Shown: piece after piece, positions 55,195 to 64,000 of the stretch | Position numbering within the stretch: position 1 is the first letter of the stretch | How the letters are laid out: each line of letters starts with the position of its first letter | DNA from: Paenibacillus durus ATCC 35681 | GTDB lineage: Bacteria > Bacillota > Bacilli > Paenibacillales > Paenibacillaceae | Length of the DNA: 64,000 nucleotides | NCBI RefSeq assembly: GCF_000993825.1 | Contig: NZ_CP011114.1 | Location: 4,960,001 to 5,024,000 of the forward strand | Direction of reading: 5' to 3' | Position numbers and translations under genes: made by a program | The notes under the pieces: generated by a model | Database searches by the model: none | Told to the model about the DNA's origin: nothing | The model's input: the letters and a program-made list of their open reading frames with translations, nothing else

Positions 55195-55714
55195 TTTTGG
55201 GGGACGGACATGGACACTGTGGGGCGGCGCGGACGGGTTGTGCCGCCTGTCCTTTCAGCATGATACGGAGCAGACGGCGAAGGCCTGGCTGGACCGCTAC
55301 GCTCCGCGCAGCAGCGTGGCCGATGATAAGCGGCCCTTTGAAGAGTGGGGGGCGATTCGTCTGCTGGAGGACTACTTTGCCGGGCTTCGTACGGACTTCC
55401 GGGAGCTGCCGTTCGATCTTAGAGGAACGGCGTTTCAGCGGGAGGTATGGACGGCGCTGGGCGATATTCCGTATGGCGCGGTCATCACATACGGAGAGCT
55501 GGCGGGGCAAATAGGGCGGCCCGGGGCGATGCGCGCCGTGGGCGCGGCGAATGGCCGCAACCCGCTGCCGGTGTTTCTTCCCTGTCACCGGGTCATCGGG
55601 GCGAACGGCACCCTGACCGGCTATGCCGGAGGGCTCCGGCTTAAGCAGGAGCTGCTGGAACTGGAGGGAATCGCCCATGTAGCGGCGGCCGGACATGAAC
55701 GATTTGCTTTTTGA
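55160..55714 (+). CDS. adaB: AdaB: O6-methylguanine-DNA methyltransferase
   Basis: Suicide repair protein of 184 residues. The active-site motif PCHRV holds Cys142, with the HTH region GRPGAMRAVGAANGRNPLPVF before it. It transfers the methyl group from O6-methylguanine to itself. AAGGAGGA lies 7 bases before ATG 55160 (MGQNTIYRH). The frame is open much further upstream inside adaA, but that is only overlap. It starts 35 bases before the adaA stop and ends 20 bases inside alkA, so all three are translationally coupled. Confidence 0.95.
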   Translation: MGQNTIYRHTLNFGGRTWTLWGGADGLCRLSFQHDTEQTAKAWLDRYAPRSSVADDKRPFEEWGAIRLLEDYFAGLRTDFRELPFDLRGTAFQREVWTALGDIPYGAVITYGELAGQIGRPGAMRAVGAANGRNPLPVFLPCHRVIGANGTLTGYAGGLRLKQELLELEGIAHVAAAGHERFAF

Positions 55715-56594
55715 GCTGCCGCTGCCGGAGTTGTTCGATTGGAAAGCCTGCCTCGACTATATGGCGCGCTCGCCGCTGGAATGTCTATACAGGACGGACA
55801 GCGAAGGGGTGACCCGTTTGCTTTGGGCGGACGGCGGGGCGCTGCTGATCCGGCTGACCGCGCCGGAGCGGGGGCGGATGCGGGTGGAGCTGCTGGAAGG
55901 GAAGCGGCCAGGGGTTGCGGGGCTAGAAGACCTGGCGCGCTATATCCGCGACTGGTTCGACCTGGACCGTGACTTGCGGCCGTTCTATAAGCTGGCGGAG
56001 GGCGATTCTTTGCTCGGTCCGCTGGCGGAACGCTGTCGCGGCCTGCGCATAGTCGGCATCCCCGACTTGTTCGAGGCCCTGTGCTGGGCGATTCTCGGGC
56101 AGCAGGTTAATTTAGCCTTTGCGTATAAGCTGAAGGCGCGGCTTGCCGAAGGCTACGGCGAATCCGTCCTGTGGTCGGGTCATCGCTACCATCTGTTTCC
56201 GCCGCCGGAGTCGCTGCTTGGAGCGGCGGAGGCTGATTTGTGCGCTCTCCAGCTAAGCCGGAGCAAGGCGCGGACGATCCTTACGGTCGCGGAGCTTATG
56301 GCCGGCGGTTCGCTGAGCCGGGAGGAGCTGCTGGCCCTTGGCTCGCCGGAGGCAGCCGAGGCGAGGCTTACGGCGGTGAAGGGAATCGGCCCCTGGACCG
56401 CCCAGTACGTGAGGATGCGCTGCCTGCGCGACGCCACGGCTTTTCCCATCGGGGACGTCGGCCTGCACAATGCCGTCAAGACCGCGCTTGGGATGGACCG
56501 GAAGCCGACGCTTCCCGAACTGCGGGAGCTGTTCGCGGGCTGGCGGGGCTGGGAGGCGTACGCGACTTTTTACTTATGGCGGGTGCTGTATTAA
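55695..56594 (+). CDS. AlkA-type DNA-3-methyladenine glycosylase II
   Basis: Base-excision enzyme of 299 residues with an N-terminal AlkA-like part and an HhH-GPD domain. AILGQQVNLAFAYKLKARL opens it, VKGIGPWTAQYVRMRCL is the helix-hairpin-helix and FPIGDVGLHNAV carries catalytic Asp254. It removes alkylated purines. The last gene of the Ada operon, overlapping adaB by 20 bases. A GC-rich hairpin at 56658-56675 follows but has no T tract. Confidence 0.93.
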   Translation: MNDLLFELPLPELFDWKACLDYMARSPLECLYRTDSEGVTRLLWADGGALLIRLTAPERGRMRVELLEGKRPGVAGLEDLARYIRDWFDLDRDLRPFYKLAEGDSLLGPLAERCRGLRIVGIPDLFEALCWAILGQQVNLAFAYKLKARLAEGYGESVLWSGHRYHLFPPPESLLGAAEADLCALQLSRSKARTILTVAELMAGGSLSREELLALGSPEAAEARLTAVKGIGPWTAQYVRMRCLRDATAFPIGDVGLHNAVKTALGMDRKPTLPELRELFAGWRGWEAYATFYLWRVLY

Positions 56595-56704
56595 TAGAGG
56601 GAAAGGCGCCTTATCTGTGCTGCGGGGAAGAGAGCGGAAACGGAAAAGACAAATAAACTTCGGCTAAGGCCGAAGCTTGAGGTCCACCTGTGCGGTGCCT
56701 TAAT

Positions 56705-56917
56705 CTATTTTTTGGATTGAGTGGGACTTGTATTAACTACCGCAGGGAGCATTTTCTCGCCTTTTTCCATCGGTGAGTTACACAAGGAGCAGGTGGGCTG
56801 AATTAAAAAGACAAAATTGTCCCTCATCCAACCGTTGCAGCTTTTGTTCGTACAGGACCATATGGCCGTAAGTTCTTCCGGAATATCCTCCAGAGGCCTT
56901 TTCCGTGAATAGTACAA
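56705..56917 (-). CDS. YdjO-like cold-inducible small protein
   Basis: Protein of 70 residues with a zinc-ribbon pair: IWSCTNKSCNGWMRDNF and PTCSLCNSPM. This matches the cold-inducible YdjO family of Bacillus, whose function is unknown. It lies next to and on the same strand as the cold-shock protein gene, with about 80 bases between, so both may be induced together. Confidence 0.85.
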   Translation of the reverse strand: MYYSRKRPLEDIPEELTAIWSCTNKSCNGWMRDNFVFLIQPTCSLCNSPMEKGEKMLPAVVNTSPTQSKK

Positions 56918-56961
56918 GAAGCATCCCTCTTTCTCTCCCGGATTATTGCAGCAAAAAACAA

Positions 56962-56988
56962 ACGCCCCAAACGCTAGGTTCGGGGCGT
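56962..56988 (-). terminator. Terminator of the cold-shock gene
   Basis: ACGCCCC (56962-56968) pairs with GGGGCGT (56982-56988); the minus strand then runs into a T-rich stretch. It separates the cold-shock gene from the YdjO-like gene. Confidence 0.85.
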
Positions 56989-56998
56989 GCTTTCTGAT

Positions 56999-57199
56999 TT
57001 ACAGCTTAACGACGTTTTCGGCCTGCGGACCGCGGTTGCCTTGAACGATGTTGAACTCGACGCGTTGACCTTCATCAAGGGTCTTGAAGCCTTCGCTGAC
57101 GATTGCGCTGAAATGCACGAATACATCGCTGCCGCCTTCAACTTCGATAAAGCCAAAGCCTTTGTCTGCGTTAAACCATTTAACTGTTCCTGTTTCCAT
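56999..57199 (-). CDS. CspA-family cold-shock protein
   Basis: RNA chaperone of 66 residues with an OB fold. RNP1 is [10 protein letters not shown] and RNP2 is VFVHFSAI, both intact. It binds single-stranded RNA, melting structures at low temperature. AAGGAGGT precedes the ATG. A long AT-rich 5' region (57200-57370) fits the long leaders of cold-shock mRNAs, though no cold box was identified. No other gene is in that stretch. Confidence 0.97.
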   Translation of the reverse strand: METGTVKWFNADKGFGFIEVEGGSDVFVHFSAIVSEGFKTLDEGQRVEFNIVQGNRGPQAENVVKL

Positions 57200-57423
57200 T
57201 GTAGAAAACCTCCTTGTTTTTTGAACATGACCTTATTATTTCCTTAAAAATAAAAAATCACATATTGCGCAAAGTTATGCACTCAAAATCATAACCCTCT
57301 GCAATATGTGAGTTCAGGTCAAAATTCCAATAAACTAACCATATCATACTCCCTTAAATGATGCAACTCCATATTTAAACTTAACTTAAAATGCTGTCAT
57401 AACGATGGCGTGGCCGCATCTGT

Positions 57424-57517
57424 TTACCTCAGCCACGCTTCCTTCAGTGCCCTGATGCCGTCGTCAATACGCTCCTCAGGTATTCCTCCGAAACCGAGAA
57501 TAAACGAAGGCTCCGTC
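57424..57517 (-). pseudogene. C-terminal scrap of a MocR/PdxR-type regulator
   Basis: The minus strand reads EPSFILGFGGIPEERIDDG followed by IRALKEAWLR and a stop at 57424, the last 30 residues of a GntR-MocR aminotransferase-like regulator. Everything upstream is gone; the homology stops at the fusion point near 57517. Confidence 0.7.
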
Positions 57518-57778
57518 CAGGGCTATGGGAGGGAAGCGCTGCTGCTAATGCTGGAATACGGCTTCGGCATTCTGAATCTGCACCGGATCGAGCTTGAAGC
57601 ATATTCGTACAACGAACGCGCGCTCCATGTGTACGAGGGACTCGGTTTTAAAAAAGAGGGCGTGCGCCGGGAAGCGCTGTACTATGATCATGAATACCAT
57701 GACATCATTACGATGAGCCTGCTGGAAGAGGAATACAGGAAGAAGTTCCGTACCGAAGGTCAAAAAAGGTCAAAATAA
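57518..57778 (+). pseudogene. 5'-truncated GNAT (RimJ/RimL-like) acetyltransferase
   Basis: The plus strand from 57518 reads GYGREALLLMLEYGFGILNL, then HRIELEAYSYNERALHVYEG and GFKKEGVRREALYYDHEYHD. This is the second half of a RimJ/RimL-type acetyltransferase, with the N-terminal half missing. The stop is at 57776. The upstream sequence is the reverse strand of a MocR gene, so an ORF starting further up would be a chimera. Confidence 0.75.
57757..57773 (+). promoter_or_regulatory. First CtsR box
   Basis: GGTCAAAAAAGGTCAAA is a perfect heptad repeat, GGTCAAA-NAN-GGTCAAA, the CtsR consensus of Firmicutes. It lies inside the end of the GNAT fragment, about 120 bases before the hsp20 promoter. 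A terminator hairpin lies between it and that promoter, so its role is unclear. Confidence 0.6.
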
Positions 57779-57815
57779 TCAAAACACGAAATTTTTGCAT
57801 TAAAAATGCCTGAAG

Positions 57816-57837
57816 ACGCCGGAATTCGGCGTTTTTT
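57816..57837 (+). terminator. Hairpin upstream of the hsp20 promoter
   Basis: ACGCCG (57816-57821) pairs with CGGCGT (57827-57832), with six Ts. It insulates hsp20 from upstream transcription. Confidence 0.8.
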
Positions 57838-57852
57838 GCGTTGAAATCGGTT

Positions 57853-57881
57853 TTGAGCATCGGAGGGGCAGGGGCTATAAT
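57853..57881 (+). promoter_or_regulatory. Sigma-A promoter of hsp20
   Basis: TTGAGC (57853-57858) and TATAAT (57876-57881) are spaced by 17 bases. The CtsR box at 57892 covers the expected start site. Confidence 0.85.
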
Positions 57882-57891
57882 AAAGTCATAA

Positions 57892-57908
57892 GGTCAAATA
57901 AAGTCAAA
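57892..57908 (+). promoter_or_regulatory. CtsR operator at the hsp20 start site
   Basis: GGTCAAATAAAGTCAAA fits the CtsR consensus (R)GTCAAANAN(R)GTCAAA. It begins 11 bases after the -10 box, so CtsR would block transcription in non-stress conditions. Confidence 0.85.
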
Positions 57909-57929
57909 GTCAAGAAAGGGGAATGAAAG

Positions 57930-58376
57930 ATGTTTGATTTGGTTCCTTTTGGAAAACGGCGGGAAGAGGCTTTTGGCCAACTGACCAAATCCTTGAATGA
58001 CATGTTTGGGGATGACTTCTTCGCTCCGTTCAAGAGTTCCACTTTGTCTTTCCGTACCGATATCCGCGAAAGCGACAATGCCTACCTGATCGAAGCCGAG
58101 CTGCCGGGCTTTGCCAAAGAAGATATCGAGATTGATTACACAGCGCCGTATATGACGATTAAGGCTGTGCGCAAGGAAGAAACCAGCGAGGAAAATCAAG
58201 GTCGGCAGATCGTGCGCAAAGAACGCCGGTACGGCGAGTATGTGCGCAGATTTTATGTGCAGGACATCGAAGAAGGGGGCATCCGCGCTTCGCTGAAAGA
58301 CGGATTGCTGATGTTTGAAGTGCCGAAGCGGAAGAACCCGCAGGGCAGACGCATTGAGATTCGGGACGGCGAATAA
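57930..58376 (+). CDS. Hsp20/alpha-crystallin small heat-shock protein
   Basis: Holding chaperone of 148 residues. The alpha-crystallin domain covers about residues 40-135, with SDNAYLIEAELPGFAKEDIE and the conserved GGIRASLKDGLLMFEVPKRK (A-x-x-x-n-G-v-L motif), and a tail PQGRRIEIRDG. It prevents aggregation without ATP. Controlled by CtsR (see 57892). GAAAGGGG precedes the ATG by 9 bases. A strong terminator at 58430 follows, so it may be mostly monocistronic. Confidence 0.95.
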   Translation: MFDLVPFGKRREEAFGQLTKSLNDMFGDDFFAPFKSSTLSFRTDIRESDNAYLIEAELPGFAKEDIEIDYTAPYMTIKAVRKEETSEENQGRQIVRKERRYGEYVRRFYVQDIEEGGIRASLKDGLLMFEVPKRKNPQGRRIEIRDGE

Positions 58377-58429
58377 TCGCCGAAAGCGGTAATGGAAGAC
58401 GCGTCAAGTGTTGAATAATATATACGAGG

Positions 58430-58470
58430 AGCGCATTGTAGATGGATTTCCGGCTATAATGCGCTTTTTT
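58430..58470 (+). terminator. Terminator between hsp20 and the dnaJ-like gene
   Basis: AGCGCATTGTAG (58430-58441) pairs with CTATAATGCGCT (58454-58465) through one G-U, and six Ts follow. It would stop or reduce read-through into the DnaJ-like gene. Confidence 0.85.
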
Positions 58471-58560
58471 GCGAAGCGGTTCGAGCATTGGAACGGATTC
58501 GGATTACAGTACCGGGAAAACGGGGAAATAATGAATAGAGGAGAAGGGAGGGCGCCTAAG

Positions 58561-59550
58561 ATGGCGGAATCCGATTTCTATAGTGTGCTTGGCGTCAGCA
58601 AGGATGCGTCCAAACAGGAGATCAAAAAAGCGTATCAGAAGCTCGCCAAGCAGTGGCATCCCGATGTGAACAAGGACCCGAATGCGGAGGAGCGGTTTAA
58701 AAAAATAGCCGAGGCGTATGAAACGCTTGGGAACGAGGAGAAGCGCAAAGCCTACGACGAAGCTCTAAAATATGGTTTCGGACGCGGGCCGTCGGGCGGT
58801 GGAGCCTCCCAGGAATCACCGTTTGGCGAGGGCTGGAGCGGCAGCTATTCTTTCAGCGGCGAGGACATTCCGGGCGGCGACCTGTTTGAAATGTTCTTCG
58901 GCGGCAGGGGGGCGGCGGGCCGGGCGGGCTTCGACTTTTTCTCGGGCGGAAGAGGTCCGGGAGCCAGCGGCATGGGCGGTATGGGCAGCATGGGCGGCAT
59001 GGTGGAAGCCCAACTCGACATTACGCTGGAGCAGGCCTATAAAGGCGGCAGCGTCACCGTCCAGGCCGGAGGACGGACGGTGACCGCAAACATCCCGCCG
59101 CGCTCGGGTGACGGTACAGCGGTATCTGTGCCGGGAAGCGGAGAACACGGAGGGCAGGGAGCGGCCGATATGCTGATCGTTCTGCATATCCGCGCCCATG
59201 ACACTTATGAAGTAAGCGGCGGAGACCTGCGGGGAATCCTGCAAATTGCTCCCTGGCAGGCCGTACTTGGCGGAGGAGCGAAGGTATCCTTACCGGACGG
59301 AAGCGCGGTCAAGCTGAAGATTCCGGCGGGCATCCGGAGCGGCAGGACGCTGCGGATACCGGGCAAAGGGCTGACGCGGGAGAACGGAACGCATGGCGAC
59401 GTGCTGTTTGACATCGAGATCAGTGTTCCTGACTCCATAAGCGAGGCAGAGAAGCAGTTGTACCGGCAGCTTGAGCAGACCTCCGGTTTTCAGGCCGGGG
59501 CTAAGAAGCGGAGTACGGATTCCTGGCGCGGAAGGACAGCGGCCGGGTGA
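58561..59550 (+). CDS. DnaJ-like cochaperone (CbpA type, no zinc finger)
   Basis: Cochaperone of 329 residues. The J domain carries HPD at 33-35 in QWHPDVNKD; a long G/F-rich stretch with GGMGSMGGM (about 75-145) follows, and then the C-terminal substrate-binding DnaJ_C domain. The zinc finger of true DnaJ is absent. ATG 58561 has a purine-rich site GAGGAGAAGGGAGG in front; the frame is open from 58408 but without a site. It would feed clients to DnaK or work with the downstream ClpB disaggregase. No clear promoter of its own was found. Confidence 0.92.
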   Translation: MAESDFYSVLGVSKDASKQEIKKAYQKLAKQWHPDVNKDPNAEERFKKIAEAYETLGNEEKRKAYDEALKYGFGRGPSGGGASQESPFGEGWSGSYSFSGEDIPGGDLFEMFFGGRGAAGRAGFDFFSGGRGPGASGMGGMGSMGGMVEAQLDITLEQAYKGGSVTVQAGGRTVTANIPPRSGDGTAVSVPGSGEHGGQGAADMLIVLHIRAHDTYEVSGGDLRGILQIAPWQAVLGGGAKVSLPDGSAVKLKIPAGIRSGRTLRIPGKGLTRENGTHGDVLFDIEISVPDSISEAEKQLYRQLEQTSGFQAGAKKRSTDSWRGRTAAG

Positions 59551-59604
59551 ACGGATACGGCAGGCAGACTGAAGAACAACGATCCAAGAAGGGAATGAGG
59601 CCGA

Positions 59605-62241
<2,637 letters not shown>

Positions 62242-62307
62242 TACCGATTTCGAATGCATGCCCGCGAACAGGGACTGATGGCGACGGATATTTGCCGGCA
62301 GGACGTT

Positions 62308-62341
62308 CCTGCGCTCCGGGAGATTTCTCCCGGGACGCAGG
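62308..62341 (+). terminator. Hairpin after clpB
   Basis: CCTGCG...CCGGGAG pairs with CTCCCGG...CGCAGG (62308-62341). The stem is strong; the T tract is weak, only TTT. Confidence 0.6.
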
Positions 62342-62408
62342 CCGTTTGCCATTATGTGTGAAGCCCGTGCATAAATGGGACCGTGCCTATACGGGATAAG
62401 ATAGGATT

Positions 62409-62457
62409 AAGGGGTTGCCACATAAGTAGTTTTGAGACTACTGAGGGGCAGCCCCTT
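62409..62457. terminator. Bidirectional terminator
   Basis: AAGGGGTTGCC (62409-62419) pairs with GGCAGCCCCTT (62447-62457) and an inner GTAGT/ACTAC. It separates clpB from the convergent GNAT gene. Confidence 0.8.
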
Positions 62458-62470
62458 CTAATATTTTCCG

Positions 62471-62920
62471 CTAAGTATGACTCATCAATTGTTTCTTAAA
62501 CCCTCTCTGGTCGGTGGAATAGCCGATGGATTCATAAAATTTATGCGAGGATTGGCGTTTGCTTTCGGATACCAGGATGACATATTTGCAATGTTGGATT
62601 TCCCCAAAATCCTCAAGCGCTTGCATAAGCAGCTTTCCTACCCCTTGGCCCCGGTACTGATGCAGTACGACTACGTTTTCGATCAGCAGAAAAGAATTGC
62701 AATCGCCAACAAGGTCATAACAAGTGATTCCCATCGAAGTGCCAATAACTTTTTTTCCTTCGCAGGCGACTGCAACGTAATAGTTCGGATTAGCGGATAT
62801 GACTTCAAGCTGTTTTTTCATTGCGGCTAGATTAGACTCTTTGCCAATAAAGTCAACGAACAATTCGGAAAGTCCTGCAATATCATCGATTTCGGCTTTT
62901 CTAACTGTAATATGCTTCAA
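62471..62920 (-). CDS. GNAT-family acetyltransferase
   Basis: Acetyltransferase of 149 residues. The acetyl-CoA signature is in VVLHQYRGQGVGKLLMQAL, with VSESKRQSSHKFYESIGY near the end, a RimI-like pattern. The substrate is unknown. The frame opens at a GTG (62929) that overlaps the ribosome binding site; TTG at 62920 has GGGAGG at 8 bases, so that start was chosen. It is alone. Confidence 0.9.
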   Translation of the reverse strand: MKHITVRKAEIDDIAGLSELFVDFIGKESNLAAMKKQLEVISANPNYYVAVACEGKKVIGTSMGITCYDLVGDCNSFLLIENVVVLHQYRGQGVGKLLMQALEDFGEIQHCKYVILVSESKRQSSHKFYESIGYSTDQRGFKKQLMSHT

Positions 62921-63183
62921 AGATAGCACCTCCCATGATTTTCTGAATCAGATTACCATATTATGGGGAGCGGTTGGACAATCTTTTTTAGGAAGAAAAA
63001 GATGTTCGGCGATCATCCCCTTAAAATGGAATTCGGCGCTGCCATTCGCACAGAAAGACAGGGTTTTCCCTAGGCCGGTAAGGCAGTGGTAGGGCCCTGT
63101 TTTGTTGCGTGAAAGAAACCTTTAACGCCGTTCATCGTCTAATCAGATGGGATATTTTTGAAAATATGTAGGGAGGTAAGCAT

Positions 63184-64000
63184 ATGACGGTTAAAAAAAT
63201 GCCGAAACCGGCAGTGTGGCTGGCAGTATTCGCGTTCTTGACGGGAGCGGTTGTCATTCCGGTCCGGGATGTCAAAATCTCTGCCGCCGGCGCGGAAGCC
63301 GTAGTGCCAGCCGCTTCAGCACTAACGGCATCCGGCGCCGTGAGTTCCACGGACGCGGTTCGGTTCGACTTGATCAAGCATGAGATGAGAATTAATCTAT
63401 CAGGCGGCGAAGCGTCGCTGGATGGAAAGGCTGTCAAGGCGGCTACGCCCATAAAGCGAAACGGCCGATTGTATGTACCGCTGCGCGCGCTGGGGGAATC
63501 GGGAGCGGTATCCTCCGTTGCCTGGAATTCCGTAAAACGGCAGGTTCGGGTCGTTTCGCGGCGGGAAGAGCTGAATTTCCGCATCGGCTCGACCCGGATA
63601 TACAACGGGCAGGGCAAGGCTCTGCCGGCGGAGAACTTTACGATTCCGGCGCCGCTGTTGATAGGCGGCACGGCCTATGTGCCGGTGCGCGCGCTGACCT
63701 TCTTCGGTCTGACGGCGGGTACGGAGAACGGCCAGCTCTTCTGGAGATGGAGCGAGAAGAAGGCGCAGGTGCTGCAGCCGTACTGGGAGACGGGAGAAGA
63801 TCAGGCAGTGTTTACCGTACTCTACGCCAAGGAGCTGTATGCGCCGGGAGCCGGGTCTCCAATCGGTTCGGGGGTCTGGTTCAGCTTGGTAAGGAAGATT
63901 GTGGGGAAGGACATCTCTCTGGACGGCTCGCTCTATAACCGTATCCAGCTGTCCATGCCGCTGGAGCCGGGCATCAACCCGGTCGAGATCAGTACTATGG
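63184..64000 (+). CDS. Copper-amine-oxidase-N-domain protein (5' part, continues beyond the window)
   Basis: The window ends inside this gene; 272 residues are visible and no stop occurs. A basic start (MTVKKMPKP) and a hydrophobic stretch (WLAVFAFLTGAVVIP) form a signal peptide. Two copper amine oxidase N-terminal units follow: LYVPLRALGESG...WNSVKRQVRV and AYVPVRALTFFGL. The name refers to a structural fold; these proteins are common as wall or secreted proteins of Paenibacillus, mostly of unknown function. AGGGAGGT is 5-6 bases before the ATG. Confidence 0.88.
   Translation, partial: MTVKKMPKPAVWLAVFAFLTGAVVIPVRDVKISAAGAEAVVPAASALTASGAVSSTDAVRFDLIKHEMRINLSGGEASLDGKAVKAATPIKRNGRLYVPLRALGESGAVSSVAWNSVKRQVRVVSRREELNFRIGSTRIYNGQGKALPAENFTIPAPLLIGGTAYVPVRALTFFGLTAGTENGQLFWRWSEKKAQVLQPYWETGEDQAVFTVLYAKELYAPGAGSPIGSGVWFSLVRKIVGKDISLDGSLYNRIQLSMPLEPGINPVEISTM

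Overview
The window looks like a piece of chromosome from an endospore-forming Firmicute close to Paenibacillus. The evidence is an S-layer-homology (SLH) anchored protease, a copper-amine-oxidase-N domain wall protein, the sporulation-linked set prkA-yhbH-spoVR, CtsR heat-shock operators, an adaA-adaB-alkA operon and strong GGAGG ribosome binding sites. The species cannot be fixed from the sequence alone. Most of the window is moderately GC-rich, with AT-rich islands at the AbiE pair (28.5-30.3 kb) and at remnant-bearing gaps.

Layout, 1-20.8 kb: end of a siderophore-binding protein with two FecCD permeases and an ATPase; a TetR-type repressor divergent from a hydrolase/SDR/tautomerase operon with two identical operators; an AraC regulator divergent from an Old Yellow Enzyme and an aldo/keto reductase; a LysR regulator divergent from an EamA exporter; an Rpn-type nuclease gene; tRNA-Leu(CAG); a MATE exporter; an ArsC-like 'nitrogenase-associated' protein; two glycosyltransferases; and an SsuABC-like importer with an unusual radical SAM protein, preceded by a promoter and a terminator hairpin in the leader.

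20.8-38 kb: a graveyard with a hydrolase fragment and an IS3 orfA fragment; spoVR, yhbH and prkA on the minus strand; a ModD-like protein; an AbiEi/AbiEii toxin-antitoxin pair; a YebC-family regulator; uridine kinase; a DsrE-like protein; a threonine-aldolase-like enzyme; alanine dehydrogenase with an AdeR-like PucR regulator; and an M20-type amidohydrolase.

38-64 kb: a very large SLH protease; a SNF2 helicase overlapping a SWIM zinc-finger protein; a TnpB-only IS200/IS605 element whose right end supplies the stop codon of a GGDEF protein; a YiiX-like hydrolase; a DHA2 exporter that seems to start at ATT; the Ada alkylation-repair operon; YdjO-like and CspA-like cold-shock proteins; a MocR/GNAT scar; CtsR-controlled hsp20, then a DnaJ-like protein and clpB; a GNAT; and the start of a copper-amine-oxidase-N protein.

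The best candidate for an undescribed system is the importer plus radical SAM unit at 16.6-20.8 kb. Its radical SAM protein has CX8CX2C spacing instead of CX3CX2C. An ArsC-like nitrogenase-associated protein and a ModD-like protein, both from families usually tied to nitrogenase or molybdenum, lie within 14 kb of each other on either side of it.
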